A stretch of 64,000 nt of DNA from Lewinellaceae bacterium (GTDB lineage Bacteria > Bacteroidota > Bacteroidia > Chitinophagales > Saprospiraceae). This document shows positions 17,826-26,300 of this stretch, piece after piece (position 1 is the stretch's first letter; each line of letters starts with the position of its first letter). The notes beneath the pieces are model-generated. The model worked only from the letters and a program-made list of their open reading frames with translations. It searched no databases and had not been told where the DNA came from. A program made the position numbers and the translations under genes. The stretch spans positions 1-64,000 of the forward strand of contig JADJOD010000030.1 in the NCBI GenBank assembly GCA_016713985.1. Reading direction: 5' to 3'.

Positions 17826-18281
17826 TTAAGAATTAGCCGCCGTTTTGACGGCTGCCTTTATCCGGGTATACGTGCCGCAACGGCAGATATTGCCGCTCAT
17901 GTAGGCTTCAATATCCTCGTCGCTTGGATTGGGAATATTTTTGAGCAATGCGGCGGCGCTCATGATCTGCCCGGCCTGGCAATAGCCGCATTGCGCCACG
18001 TCATGTTCCAGCCACGCTTTTTGCACCGGGTGGTCGCCGTTTTCGGACAAACCTTCAATCGTGGTGATTTCCTGGTTCTCCGCTGCCGAAACCGGCAATA
18101 CGCAGGAACGCATGGCCATACCGTTCAAATGTACCGTGCAGGCGCCGCAGGCAGCGATACCGCACCCGTATTTAGTGCCTTGCAGGTCGAGGTGGTCGCG
18201 CAAAACCCAGAGCATCGGCGTATCGGGGTCAACGTCAACCTGACGGGTTTTACCGTTGATTTTCAAATTGAATTTAGCCAT
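17826..18281 (-). CDS. 2Fe-2S subunit of an isoquinoline-oxidoreductase-like (IorA-type) enzyme
   Basis: Start at 18281 (MAKFNLKINGKTRQVDV) gives 151 residues, the normal size; the open frame extends upstream without homology. The N-terminal plant-type ferredoxin domain has KYGCGIAACGACTVHLNG, and the C-terminal helical domain has QCGYCQAGQ and GNICRCGTY, giving the four-Cys sets for two 2Fe-2S clusters. It would carry electrons from the molybdopterin subunit (15503-17759) to an acceptor, outside the cytosol given the Tat signal on its partner. The order small subunit then large subunit, 66 bases apart, is that of iorAB-like operons. The substrate is unknown, probably an aldehyde or N-heterocycle. 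Confidence 0.9.
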   Translation of the reverse strand: MAKFNLKINGKTRQVDVDPDTPMLWVLRDHLDLQGTKYGCGIAACGACTVHLNGMAMRSCVLPVSAAENQEITTIEGLSENGDHPVQKAWLEHDVAQCGYCQAGQIMSAAALLKNIPNPSDEDIEAYMSGNICRCGTYTRIKAAVKTAANS

Positions 18282-18581
18282 AACATCGTTTTGTTTTTGT
18301 GGCAGAAACCGCTCAAAGTTAGCGCGTTCTTTTGGTTGATTACTTACGTCAATCAAACAGAAATTTACTGTTTTCAAATGTTTTTCCCCGGTCCACATCG
18401 GTTCATCGCCGGCAACCAATCTAAATGTGTTTAACCTCAATGGAATACCAATTTTCCTCATCGTTTCAGGAATTGGGCCTTGTCGTCGATGTCCGCCACA
18501 AAATATGAAGATCGGCGATGACCGGCAAGTCAGGTTCCCGGGGCAGGCGCCTGGCGGGCCGGCTCAAAAAAATAAAATTAA

Positions 18582-18601
18582 TTTCTTGAAAAATTAGGAA
18601 A
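18582..18601. promoter_or_regulatory. Palindromic operator candidate upstream of the GbsR-type gene
   Basis: TTTCTTGAAAAATTAGGAAA is an imperfect inverted repeat, followed by ATACGA. A close copy, reading TTTCCTAAATTTTCAGGAAA and also followed by ATACGA, occurs at 19174-19193. It would overlap the -33 region of the promoter at 18619, as expected for autorepression. Confidence 0.6.
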
Positions 18602-18618
18602 TACGAAAAATACTGAAC

Positions 18619-18626
18619 TACCTTTG
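18619..18626 (+). promoter_or_regulatory. -7 box (TAnnTTTG) of the GbsR-type gene
   Basis: TACCTTTG matches the Bacteroidota -7 consensus and ends four bases before the ATG at 18631, implying a very short leader or leaderless transcript. Confidence 0.4.
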
Positions 18627-18630
18627 GGGT

Positions 18631-19128
18631 ATGAATTACAAAGAAGCGCAGGACGAATTCATCCAGCTCTGGGGCAGCCTCGGTTCCAACTGGGGTATTT
18701 CGAAGGCGATGGCACAAATCCATGCCTATCTTTTGAGTATCGAAAACCCCGTTTCGACGGATGAAATCATGGAAGCGCTTACCATGTCGCGCAGCAATGC
18801 CAATCTAACCCTTCGTGCGCTGCTTGATTGGGGATTGGTTTATAAAAAATCGCTGGCAGGTGATCGAAAAGAGTATTTTGTGGCAGAAAAAGACATTTGG
18901 CAAGTTGCAATCAAGATTATGCGCGAGCGGCGACGGCGAGAGATTGAACCGCTGATTCAAAATTTGAAACAACTTGGCGCTTTTGAAACCACTAATTTTG
19001 AGGAAAAAAATTTTAAAAATGTTTTGCAGAACATCATTGACAACGCCGAACGGCTGGATGGGATGGCAAAAATGGTCGAGCAATTTGACCGGATGAATTT
19101 TTTAAAATGGCTTTCCGGACAAAAGTAA
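18631..19128 (+). CDS. GbsR/MarR-family transcriptional regulator
   Basis: The 165-residue product begins MNYKEAQDEFIQLWGSLGSNWGIS, the characteristic N terminus of GbsR-like regulators, and continues with a winged helix-turn-helix (SIENPVSTDEIMEALTMSRSNANLTLRALLDWGLVYKK, about 32-72) and a wing containing DRKEYFVAEKD, then a C-terminal coiled dimerisation helix. The family often represses small membrane-protein or osmolyte genes. Matching palindromes before this gene and before the membrane gene at 19204 suggest it represses both. A terminator follows at 19137, so the downstream pair would be a separate transcript with its own operator. Confidence 0.88.
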   Translation: MNYKEAQDEFIQLWGSLGSNWGISKAMAQIHAYLLSIENPVSTDEIMEALTMSRSNANLTLRALLDWGLVYKKSLAGDRKEYFVAEKDIWQVAIKIMRERRRREIEPLIQNLKQLGAFETTNFEEKNFKNVLQNIIDNAERLDGMAKMVEQFDRMNFLKWLSGQK

Positions 19129-19136
19129 ATTCCTTT

Positions 19137-19163
19137 AAAAACGGGCTTGTTGCTCGTTTTTTT
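19137..19163 (+). terminator. Rho-independent terminator after the GbsR-type gene
   Basis: AAAACGGGC, loop TTGTT, GCTCGTTTT with one G-T pair, followed by further T residues. It separates the regulator from the two membrane genes. Confidence 0.65.
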
Positions 19164-19173
19164 ATAAATCAAA

Positions 19174-19193
19174 TTTCCTAAATTTTCAGGAAA
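19174..19193. promoter_or_regulatory. Second copy of the operator, before the membrane-protein pair
   Basis: TTTCCTAAATTTTCAGGAAA is an inverted repeat matching the reverse complement of the copy at 18582-18601 closely. It ends ten bases before the ATG at 19204 and contains TAAATTTT, a near match to a -7 box, so binding would block transcription. Confidence 0.6.
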
Positions 19194-19203
19194 TACGATA
19201 ATT

Positions 19204-19548
19204 ATGGTTAATTTAGGATACACAATTTACCTGGCTGCCGCGATTTTCCTTGTAGGAGTTGTCGGCAAAAAACTGCACCGCGACGGAGGCATCTGGCTAT
19301 TGGCTCTTTTTGATGGCCATACGCTTGGTACCCGGCTCAACAACTTGCTGCTGCTCGGCTACATCCTCGTTAACCTCGGCTATGCATTTTACACCATGAC
19401 GACCTGGGATTTTTCGCTTCCTCCCGTATTCGAGGCATTCCGAAAAACCGGCTTCAACATGCTGATTTTAAGTATTCTGCATTTCCAAAACATCATCGTC
19501 ATCTACTATTTCAACCATAAAAAAATCATACAAAAATGGAAGATCTGA
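19204..19548 (+). CDS. Small membrane protein of unknown function (GbsR-linked)
   Basis: The 114-residue product has three hydrophobic segments, about 5-24 (TIYLAAAIFLVGVVGK), 48-68 (LLLLGYILVNLGYAFYTM) and 85-105, and a basic C terminus. I do not recognise it. It overlaps the next gene by 13 bases, so the two are almost surely co-translated, and the operator candidate at 19174 puts both under the GbsR-type regulator. A two-subunit membrane complex is a reasonable guess but unproven. Confidence 0.75.
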   Translation: MVNLGYTIYLAAAIFLVGVVGKKLHRDGGIWLLALFDGHTLGTRLNNLLLLGYILVNLGYAFYTMTTWDFSLPPVFEAFRKTGFNMLILSILHFQNIIVIYYFNHKKIIQKWKI

Positions 19549-19883
19549 GCAACAGCAACCTGACCCTCACGGCCTACTGCATTTACGTCCTCTTTGTAAC
19601 AGGCCTCACGTTTGGGGTCGCCCGGATTTTGTTTCGCAACAGCCGGGAGTTCATGCGCATCATCTTCGGGGGGCGCGAAAACCTCGCAATTGCCACCAAT
19701 CAACTTTTTGAAGTCGGCTTTTTCCTTTTCGGCTTCGGCATCGGCTTGCTCTGGCTTTATATTGGTTACAATATCGCCAGTACAAAGGGGCTTTTCGAAG
19801 TATTGAGCACCAAAATCGGAGGCTTCACCCTATTCATCGGCGGGTTGCTGTTTTCAATTTATGGCTCTTCTTTCGCGGCATGA
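19536..19883 (+). CDS. Small membrane protein of unknown function, overlapping its partner
   Basis: The 115-residue product has three hydrophobic segments: about 10-30 (LTAYCIYVLFVTGLTFGVA), 57-78 (LFEVGFFLFGFGIGLLWLYIG) and 92-112. Its start overlaps the end of the preceding gene. Function unknown. The similar size and topology of the two partners suggests a heteromeric membrane unit. Nothing downstream on the plus strand continues the operon. Confidence 0.75.
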   Translation: MEDLSNSNLTLTAYCIYVLFVTGLTFGVARILFRNSREFMRIIFGGRENLAIATNQLFEVGFFLFGFGIGLLWLYIGYNIASTKGLFEVLSTKIGGFTLFIGGLLFSIYGSSFAA

Positions 19884-19932
19884 AATATCGCAAGCGGACT
19901 GACGCATCGCAAACACCTGCCTGACCTCCGGT

Positions 19933-20292
19933 TCACAGCCCCGTACTCTGCTCCATCGCCTCGGTGTATCTCGTGCCCCTGACTTTCACCTGTTCAGAAG
20001 CAGCCGTCAGTTCCTGCAATTCCGCAGCCGTGAATTCGATGTTGGCCGCGCCGTTGTTTTCCGTCAGCCGGTGTAGTTTCGTCGTTCCCGGAATCGGCAC
20101 AATCCAGGGTTTTTGAGCCAGCACCCAGGCCAGCGCGATTTGGGCGGGTGTCGCGTTTTTCCGTTCGGCGAATTGAGCGATCAAATCAATCAGGGTTTGA
20201 TTGGCTTTCCGGGCGGCTGTTTGCACCGGCGGGCCAATTTTCCATCCTGACAGGCTTTCCCAATGCGCCTTTATTGATTGATTGGCGAGCAA
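19933..20292 (-). pseudogene. Aldo/keto reductase, C-terminal fragment only
   Basis: About the last 95 residues are a clear AKR C terminus (ATPAQIALAWVLAQKPWIVP, IPGTTKLHRLTENNGAA, ELQELTAAS), including the segment that binds the NADP phosphate. The N-terminal two thirds of the barrel with the catalytic Asp, Tyr, Lys and His are absent, and the first 25 residues here do not resemble the family. The break coincides with the G/T homopolymer block at 20322-20424, so this may be an assembly error and not a true truncation. Confidence 0.75.
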
Positions 20293-20321
20293 GTAACTTG
20301 GGGAGAAAAAAATATTGTGCG

Positions 20322-20424
20322 TTTTTTTTTTTTTTTGGGGGGGGGAAGGGGGGGGGGTTGGGGGAAGATTGGGGGGGGGGAAATATGCCTTTTGGGGGTT
20401 TTTTTTTTTGGGGGGGGGGGGGGG
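20322..20424. other. G/T homopolymer block, probable sequencing or assembly artefact
   Basis: Fifteen T in a row are followed by runs of about 9, 10, 5 and 10 G broken by AA, TT or AAGATT, then a short mixed piece, about 11 T and about 15 G. No coding, structural or repeat explanation fits. The block lies exactly between a truncated reductase and an NTF2 gene whose last 150 bases need several frame changes to read. Poly-G of this kind is typical of low-quality ends of two-colour-chemistry reads. Confidence 0.7.
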
Positions 20425-20436
20425 TGTGCAGAGGCG

Positions 20437-20795
20437 ATGCTATTTTCCATGCATCGTATGGGGTCGTTGTCTTTTACGCGTACACTTCCGTTACCATAAA
20501 CGGATTGGTCACTTTGGCTGCTCATTCCCCCGACTAGCCGCAGCAAGGGTGATTTTATTTGGGTTTGATTCAACAGTATGGCTGTGTTGTCTATGATGTT
20601 CACGGATACTTCGTGGATGTCCGCCTTCTTGTAATGGATACCCCCACTTTTGATGATTTCGAGTTCACGGTCTTTCCCCCAACTTCCTCCCATGTGAACG
20701 AAAACAGATTTTTCATGGAAGAGGTCGGCAAGGGTGTCTGCGTTTTTGTCTGCCATCCATTGCCATTTCTGCTTGGAGAGTTCGACGATTTGCCG
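20437..20795 (-). pseudogene. NTF2-like (DUF4440-type) protein, frame-shifted and truncated at its 3' end
   Basis: The start side reads cleanly: TTERQIVELSKQKWQWM, then MADKNADTLADLF, VFVHMGGSWGKDRELEII and IHEVSVNIIDNTAILLN. After that the expected continuation is split across three frames, with pieces KITLAA, GNE, VTNPFMVTEVY and WKIAS visible in order, so at least two or three indels occur within 150 bases before the homopolymer block. No good start codon is seen in frame before the Met at 20756; it may begin at CTG overlapping the cupin stop. It probably formed an operon with the cupin gene. Confidence 0.65.
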
Positions 20796-20803
20796 TTCGG
20801 TGG

Positions 20804-21269
20804 TCAGACTGCTTGCTTTGTTTTTTGGGTGGAAAAATAGGCTTCATCTGGCACCCTTTCCAGCCATTTTGTGGATTGAGGCGCGGTAACGGCGATGTAG
20901 GTGACGCCATTGTCTGGTGTTGCCCCGTGCCAATGCTCCACCCCCGGTTGGCATTTGACAACATCGCCCTTATGCACTGTTTTCAAAGGCTTGTCCCTTT
21001 CCTGATAATACCCAACACCTGCCGTAATGAGCAATTGCTGCCCCCCGGGGTGGATATGCCAATCCAACCGGGCGGCGGGCGCAAAGGTGGCGACCGCTAT
21101 ATTATATATAAAGATGCTGTCGGCATTGCTTAAATGATGGAGCCAGACATCCCCGACATTGTGCACATTGGTTGATTTTTCCCCCTTCGGAAAAACAGAG
21201 GCCTCTTGCGCTAACGCCTGAACAGACAGCGACAGATAATAGCATTGAAAAATGAAATGTTTTTTTCAT
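20804..21269 (-). pseudogene. Secreted cupin-domain protein with a frameshift in its signal peptide
   Basis: The body reads well: DWHIHPGGQQLLITAGVGYY with the HxH metal ligands, and VKCQPGVEHWHGA with the second His set, a single-domain cupin like those labelled quercetin-dioxygenase-like. Upstream, the frame gives SLSVQALAQEASVFPKGEKS, a signal-peptide end, but the ATG at 21269 joins only if one A is removed from the run of seven A after it. With six A it reads MKKHFIF-QCYYLS and so on, 154 residues in all. The lesion may be a homopolymer error. The next gene (NTF2-like) follows directly, so both likely form one transcript. Confidence 0.75.
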
Positions 21270-21335
21270 GTTTTTTAATGAATTAAGTATCTGAGCGAAA
21301 TTCTTGTTTTAAAAACAGTTTCTTGATTGTCAACC

Positions 21336-21363
21336 ATATAGCGGATTTGCAAATCCGCTATAT
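21336..21363. repeat. Perfect 28-base palindrome
   Basis: ATATAGCGGATTTG and its exact reverse complement abut without a loop, between the AraC gene stop and the cupin gene start, both on the minus strand. No GTAG head is present on either strand and no T-tract follows. Confidence 0.7.
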
Positions 21364-21388
21364 CACTTATGAGACATTCTCATCAGGT

Positions 21389-22288
21389 TCACCCGTTTCT
21401 GAATTTCAACGGGCTGGTTTCGACGTGTTTTTTGAAAAAATTGTTAAAATGGGTCACCTCCGTAAAACCCAGTGCGTCGGCGATTTCCGAAACGTTCCAC
21501 GTGCTGTGCCTCAACAGGATTTTTGCCTCCTGTAAAATCCGTTCGGCGATGATCTGGGTCGTTGTTTTGTCGGTGATGACTTTTACCGCCCGGTTCAAGT
21601 GGTTGACATGGACGTTCAGTTGCCGTGCAAAATCGGATGCGGAGCGCAGGTTGACACGCGGGTGGTTTTCCTCTATGGGGAACTGGCGTTCCAACAGTTC
21701 CAAAAACAAGGTGGCAATACGTTGTGAAGCATTGGGCGGCTGTTTGTCGAAAGTGGATGACGGCTGCAATTTCATGGCAAAATGAAGCAGTTCAAAAACA
21801 AGATTGCGCAGCACATCGTACTTGTGGATGTAATCGGAAGCAATTTCTTCAAACATGCGCTCAAAAAGGCTCTGGACATGCGGCATCTGCTCGTCCGTCA
21901 ATTCAAATACATGTTCTCCGGTGGGTTGGAAAACCGAGTACTGGTTCAGATTGCCAAACTGGTGGAAAAAATGTTGATTGAAAATACAATAGCAACCCGT
22001 TTTGATCTTTTCCAGGTTTTTACAACTGTAAGGGATCTGTGGATTGGAGAAAAACAAGGCTTGTTTTTTAACGGGAATCACCTTGTCCGCATAATTCATG
22101 TCAATACCGCCAACCACGAGCATGATTTTGTAAAAATCCCGTCTTTTATACGGAAGCGGCTTCACTTTATCGGGTTCTACCGGCTCATGCCGAAACACAT
22201 TAAAATGCCCGATTTCATTTTTTATACTATCGGGCATCCAGGCAAACTTTCGTTTGTAAAATTCTTCGATGGATTCTATCTTGTCCAT
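21389..22288 (-). CDS. AraC-family transcriptional regulator
   Basis: The 299-residue protein has an N-terminal cupin-like effector region (about 25-150, with YKIMLVVGGIDMNYADKV and FSNPQIPYSC) and a C-terminal double HTH (about 205-299): SASDFARQLNVHVNHLNRAVK in the first and WNVSEIADALGFTEVTHFNNFFKKH in the second, ending ETSPLKFR. This layout is that of Bacteroidota AraC activators. It is upstream of and on the same strand as the cupin/NTF2/reductase group, so it may control them, but a divergent or separate target is equally possible. The effector is unknown. Confidence 0.9.
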   Translation of the reverse strand: MDKIESIEEFYKRKFAWMPDSIKNEIGHFNVFRHEPVEPDKVKPLPYKRRDFYKIMLVVGGIDMNYADKVIPVKKQALFFSNPQIPYSCKNLEKIKTGCYCIFNQHFFHQFGNLNQYSVFQPTGEHVFELTDEQMPHVQSLFERMFEEIASDYIHKYDVLRNLVFELLHFAMKLQPSSTFDKQPPNASQRIATLFLELLERQFPIEENHPRVNLRSASDFARQLNVHVNHLNRAVKVITDKTTTQIIAERILQEAKILLRHSTWNVSEIADALGFTEVTHFNNFFKKHVETSPLKFRNG

Positions 22289-22312
22289 GTTTGAATATTT
22301 GTGCGTTTGACC

Positions 22313-23104
22313 TCATTTTCTCACATAATCCCTTCCAAATGTATAATTCAAGCTGACGTTCCAATCAAAATCTTTCGCGAGAATATTCGAATCAATGGCC
22401 TTGTTCATCAGCGTCGAAAGGGAAAAAGGGCAATCCCGGTGGGCCAGCGTGAGGCTGCCGGCGACGTAGAAGCCATCCCGTTCATCTAATTTCAGGTAAT
22501 AAAACTTGGGATTAAACCGCAGGTAGCATCGTTTGATGAACGGAATATCGTTAAAACCGACCCGCAGCGAGACAAAATGATTGTCTTTGGTCAGTTCTTT
22601 CTCCAAACCGATACTGTACAGGTAATAGATACCCAGGTTGATGTTTTTATTGATCACATAATTGGGAATCAACTCCATGACCGGGAAAAAACGCCGGGCC
22701 TGAATGGCATCCTGCTGCACTCCGTTTTTAATGACGGGACCCGTTATAAAATTCAGCGCGGGCAGGTGTGTACCCAGCGCCAGCTGGAATTTTTCCTTCC
22801 TGACCAGTTTGTAACGCCAGATAAAAACCATCGACCAGGGTTTGAACTCCATCGAATACCGGATTTCAGGCTCAAAACTCAACCGGCCTTTGCCACTGAT
22901 GCTGAAAATGGTAACGACGGCAGGTTTGCCCAAAGAAAAGGTAGGGACGAGTGAAAAACCGTTGTTGGTGATGCTTACGGCGCCTTTGAAGTTAATTACC
23001 CGCTTCGTGCTGTCCGCTTCCTGAGAAAAGCAGAACTGGGCAAGATGCAAAAAAGTAAAAAACAACAATCCTTTTTTGATCAGCGATTTTGGAACATTCA
23101 TCAA
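22313..23104 (-). CDS. Secreted, probably outer-membrane beta-barrel protein of unknown function
   Basis: The 263-residue product starts with a signal peptide (MMNVPKSLIKKGLLFFTFLH, cleavage after CFSQ; either of the first two Met may be used). The mature part alternates polar and aromatic residues in strands such as RLSFEPEIRYSMEFKPWSMV, KFQLALGTHLPALNF and FYYLKLDERDGFYVAGSLTL, ending with WNVSLNYTFGRDYVRK, the pattern of a small outer-membrane barrel. I do not recognise a named family. It lies 24 bases upstream of the AraC gene on the same strand and may be co-transcribed with it. Confidence 0.7.
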   Translation of the reverse strand: MMNVPKSLIKKGLLFFTFLHLAQFCFSQEADSTKRVINFKGAVSITNNGFSLVPTFSLGKPAVVTIFSISGKGRLSFEPEIRYSMEFKPWSMVFIWRYKLVRKEKFQLALGTHLPALNFITGPVIKNGVQQDAIQARRFFPVMELIPNYVINKNINLGIYYLYSIGLEKELTKDNHFVSLRVGFNDIPFIKRCYLRFNPKFYYLKLDERDGFYVAGSLTLAHRDCPFSLSTLMNKAIDSNILAKDFDWNVSLNYTFGRDYVRK

Positions 23105-23318
23105 CCTGCAAATTTAAACTTTCAGGTTACAAAGGAAGATGCTTATCCGTTTCCCAATCGAACAAATTTCAAAGCAAAACTTACGATTTTCAAACAATCC
23201 CCCGGAACCATTACGGCAAAACCCGAGGGCTGTATTTTATCCGGACAGTTGGAAACATCAGCCTGGAAATCCGGATTGTGGGGCAGCGGGTAAAAAACTT
23301 TTTACCCTTGTTTCCATC

Positions 23319-23350
23319 AAAAAACCCCGACCGTTTTACCGGCCGGGGTT
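23319..23350 (-). terminator. Rho-independent terminator of the SprB-repeat gene
   Basis: On the minus strand AACCCCGGCCG, loop, CGGTCGGGGTT is followed by a T run. It begins 18 bases after the stop of the gene ending at 23368. Confidence 0.75.
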
Positions 23351-23367
23351 GGACATATGGTGTTAAC

Positions 23368-26300
23368 CTATCGGGTCGAATCAATGTACTCCAGTTTCCC
23401 GCTGCCCACCAACCTGCCTTCCTGGCTGATGCTGAACAGGTAGATACCCGCCGGCCAGTCGCCTTTCCGAAGGTGGAATACGGCGCCGGGGGATTCCATT
23501 TCGCTCACCACACCGCCCTGCAAATCAAATACTTGCAAACGAAGCGGTGTGTTTTTTTTCAAACCTTTCACTTCAAGCATGGCCTCGTCCGAAAAAGGAT
23601 TCGGGGTCACTTTTACTTCCGCGCCGGGTTGGTGCGGCTGCCAGATACCCACTAAAAAATTCTCGCCGAGGCGATGGAAAACGGTATTGGTGATCACCGG
23701 GTCGTTGAAATCAAAATAGATCGCCGCGTCGTTTTCGATAACCGTTTCCAGCGGTGCGTCGGCGCGTGGCAGAATGGTGAATTTCAGGAATCCGTTCGAA
23801 CCCGCCTGGTTCACGTTACTGTCCGGCAACAGGATATTTTCAAACAAAAAAGATGCGATGCCGTGGCCGTTCAGGTCAAACTTATAGGTATGGCTGCTTG
23901 CTCCCGGTTGTATGGTTGCCGGGTCGAGCCAGGCCGACAGGGTATCCACCACACGTACGGTGAAAGCGGTATCGGTGCCGGTGTTCTGGAAGCGGATCAG
24001 GTATTCGAGGGGTGTGCCGGGGCGGATGTAGTGGGAAGAGCCGTAACCCAGCGGAAAACCCTGCTTGTCGTTCGGGTCATAAGAGCCGGTATTGGCCGTG
24101 CAGTCGATATCGATCCAGGGATCGGCGTCATTCGGCGGAAACTGGCCCAAAAAACCCATAGAGAAAGAGGGCGTGGACGTACAGCCCTCCACCGAAAGCG
24201 CGGGCTGTGAATTTCCGGGATGGAAGGGCTCCTGGGCGACTTCCACGTGCCAGGTGCTGCCGTTGGCCGGAAAGGCAAGGGTGATCTGTGCTCCCGCATC
24301 TAATTGTGCCAGGCCTTGCATCAGCATCACCGCATCTTCCACCACAATGTAATCCACGGGGCTGAGCATATTTCCCGCGCCGACGTTCTGAATGAAAAAA
24401 TACACCGAATCGGCGTTGCACTGGCTGGTCACCTGGAGGCTGGCGCCCGACCATTGCGCGTTTGGAGGCAAACAAAGGGAATCGGGGTAAATATGCGCTT
24501 CGGTGCAATGCGTCTGCCCCAAAGCGGCATTACAACTGACCTGCACCTGCAAACTGAAGTTGCCGCACTCGCCGGCATCTACGTCGCCGAGGTTGAACCG
24601 CAACAGGTTGTTGCCCAGATTGGTATACGGCAAGGTGGCGGAAAGCGGCGCCAGGAAAGGATCGAGCGCGATCAAAATAAAGGCGTCTTCAGCGACCGCC
24701 GTGCCCTCATTGCAGTATTCGATAAAATAATAATTATTTGAAAAACAACGTCTTAACAAACTCGTACCGATAGATACCGTCATCGCGGGGCAATCCTGTA
24801 TTTTCTTTACCAGGATATCATCGGCAGGAAAGGTGTCGCCCGAAACATTGACGTTCACCGGGTTGCCCGGGGGGCAAAGTTCCCACAAATAATTGGGTAA
24901 AACAGCCGTAACGGTATAAACGCCGAGCGGTACGCCGATCACGTATTTTCCATCGGCGCCGGTAATGCCGTAGAGGGTATCGGTCGGGCTGTCAGCGCGC
25001 ACCAACCAGTAGCCGAGGCCGGGTTCTCCCGGATCGCTGAGGCAGTTTTGCAGGGTGTCGCTGCGCAAATAACCTTCAATAAATCCGCAAGTACCGCCAT
25101 TGGCCAGTTGGGCGTCGTAGGTCGCCACCGTCGAACAACCCTGCGCGTCGATCACCGTCACTGTGTAAATGCCCGAGATGTTGAAGACGGCCGTCGGGCC
25201 GTTCAGTCCATGACTCCAGATATACATATAAGGAGGATTGCCGCCAGTGACGGAACTTACCACCGTAACGCCGTTGCAGGTATTGGTTATTTCACTGATC
25301 GAAACTGCCATTTGAGGCGGTTGATTGATGACGATGGAGGGTATGGTTAAAAAGCAGCCGTTGGCGTCGGTGATGGTGACGCTGTACACGCCTGCCTGTA
25401 AATTGGTCAGGTTCGATCCCCCCGGAATCAATGGATTCCACGTGTAGGTATACGGGGGCACTCCACCACTCATGTTTATCTGGATCGCGCCGTCTGAAGC
25501 CCCGAAACAGGAAACGTTGATGACCGAGAAACTGGCGGTTGCGGGCGAAGGAGATGACACAACCAGGTTCGCATAAAAGGAACAACTTGTTGCATCCGTC
25601 GCGATCAGGCTATAGGTGCCTGCCACCAGTCCGGCAATATTTTGTTGGGTCGAGGTATAGCCTCCAGGGCCCGTCCATTGAAAATTAAAAGGCGCCTGCC
25701 CGCCCGCAGGCAAATTGACGAGATTAATGGCCCCGTCGTTATAACCGAAACAAGTGACCTGCGTCATGCCAAAGTCCTGGTTGGATATGACCGGTCCCGG
25801 AAAAACGATTACTTCGTCCGCAGCCGTACACCCGTTGGTCGTGTTTGTCACGACGAGTGTATAGGTACCCGGCAAGGTTACAATCGGGTTGATTGTATTG
25901 GCGCCGCTGAAAATATTCCCATTCGTGGTAGCCCAGGCATAGGTAAACAACCCGCCGATGGGTGCATTGGCCTGGAGCGGCACATTTCCGCCGCCGCAGG
26001 GAATGCCCGCATCCCCCCCGGCATCGGCGAAGGGAAGAGTTGCATCCAGCGAGACGATAACCTGATCTGTCGTCGTGCAACCATTCGGAGCCGTGACGAT
26101 AAGGGTGTAGACGCCGGGATTGATGACGATGGGGTTCATTAGGGTCGAAGTAAACCCATTCGGCCCAACCCAGGTGAAGACCACGCCCGGTGTGGAAGAG
26201 CTTGCGTTGAGAACGGCTGAATTCCCGGCACAGGTCAGCACAATATCCGATCCGGCATCGGCCACAGGTGCTGCAATGTCCTGCAGTACCAAGGCATCGC

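Noticed and set aside
20271..20756. 161-residue Pro/Lys-rich protein
   Set aside because: Its tail is a translation of the G/T homopolymer block; only the first two thirds are NTF2-like.
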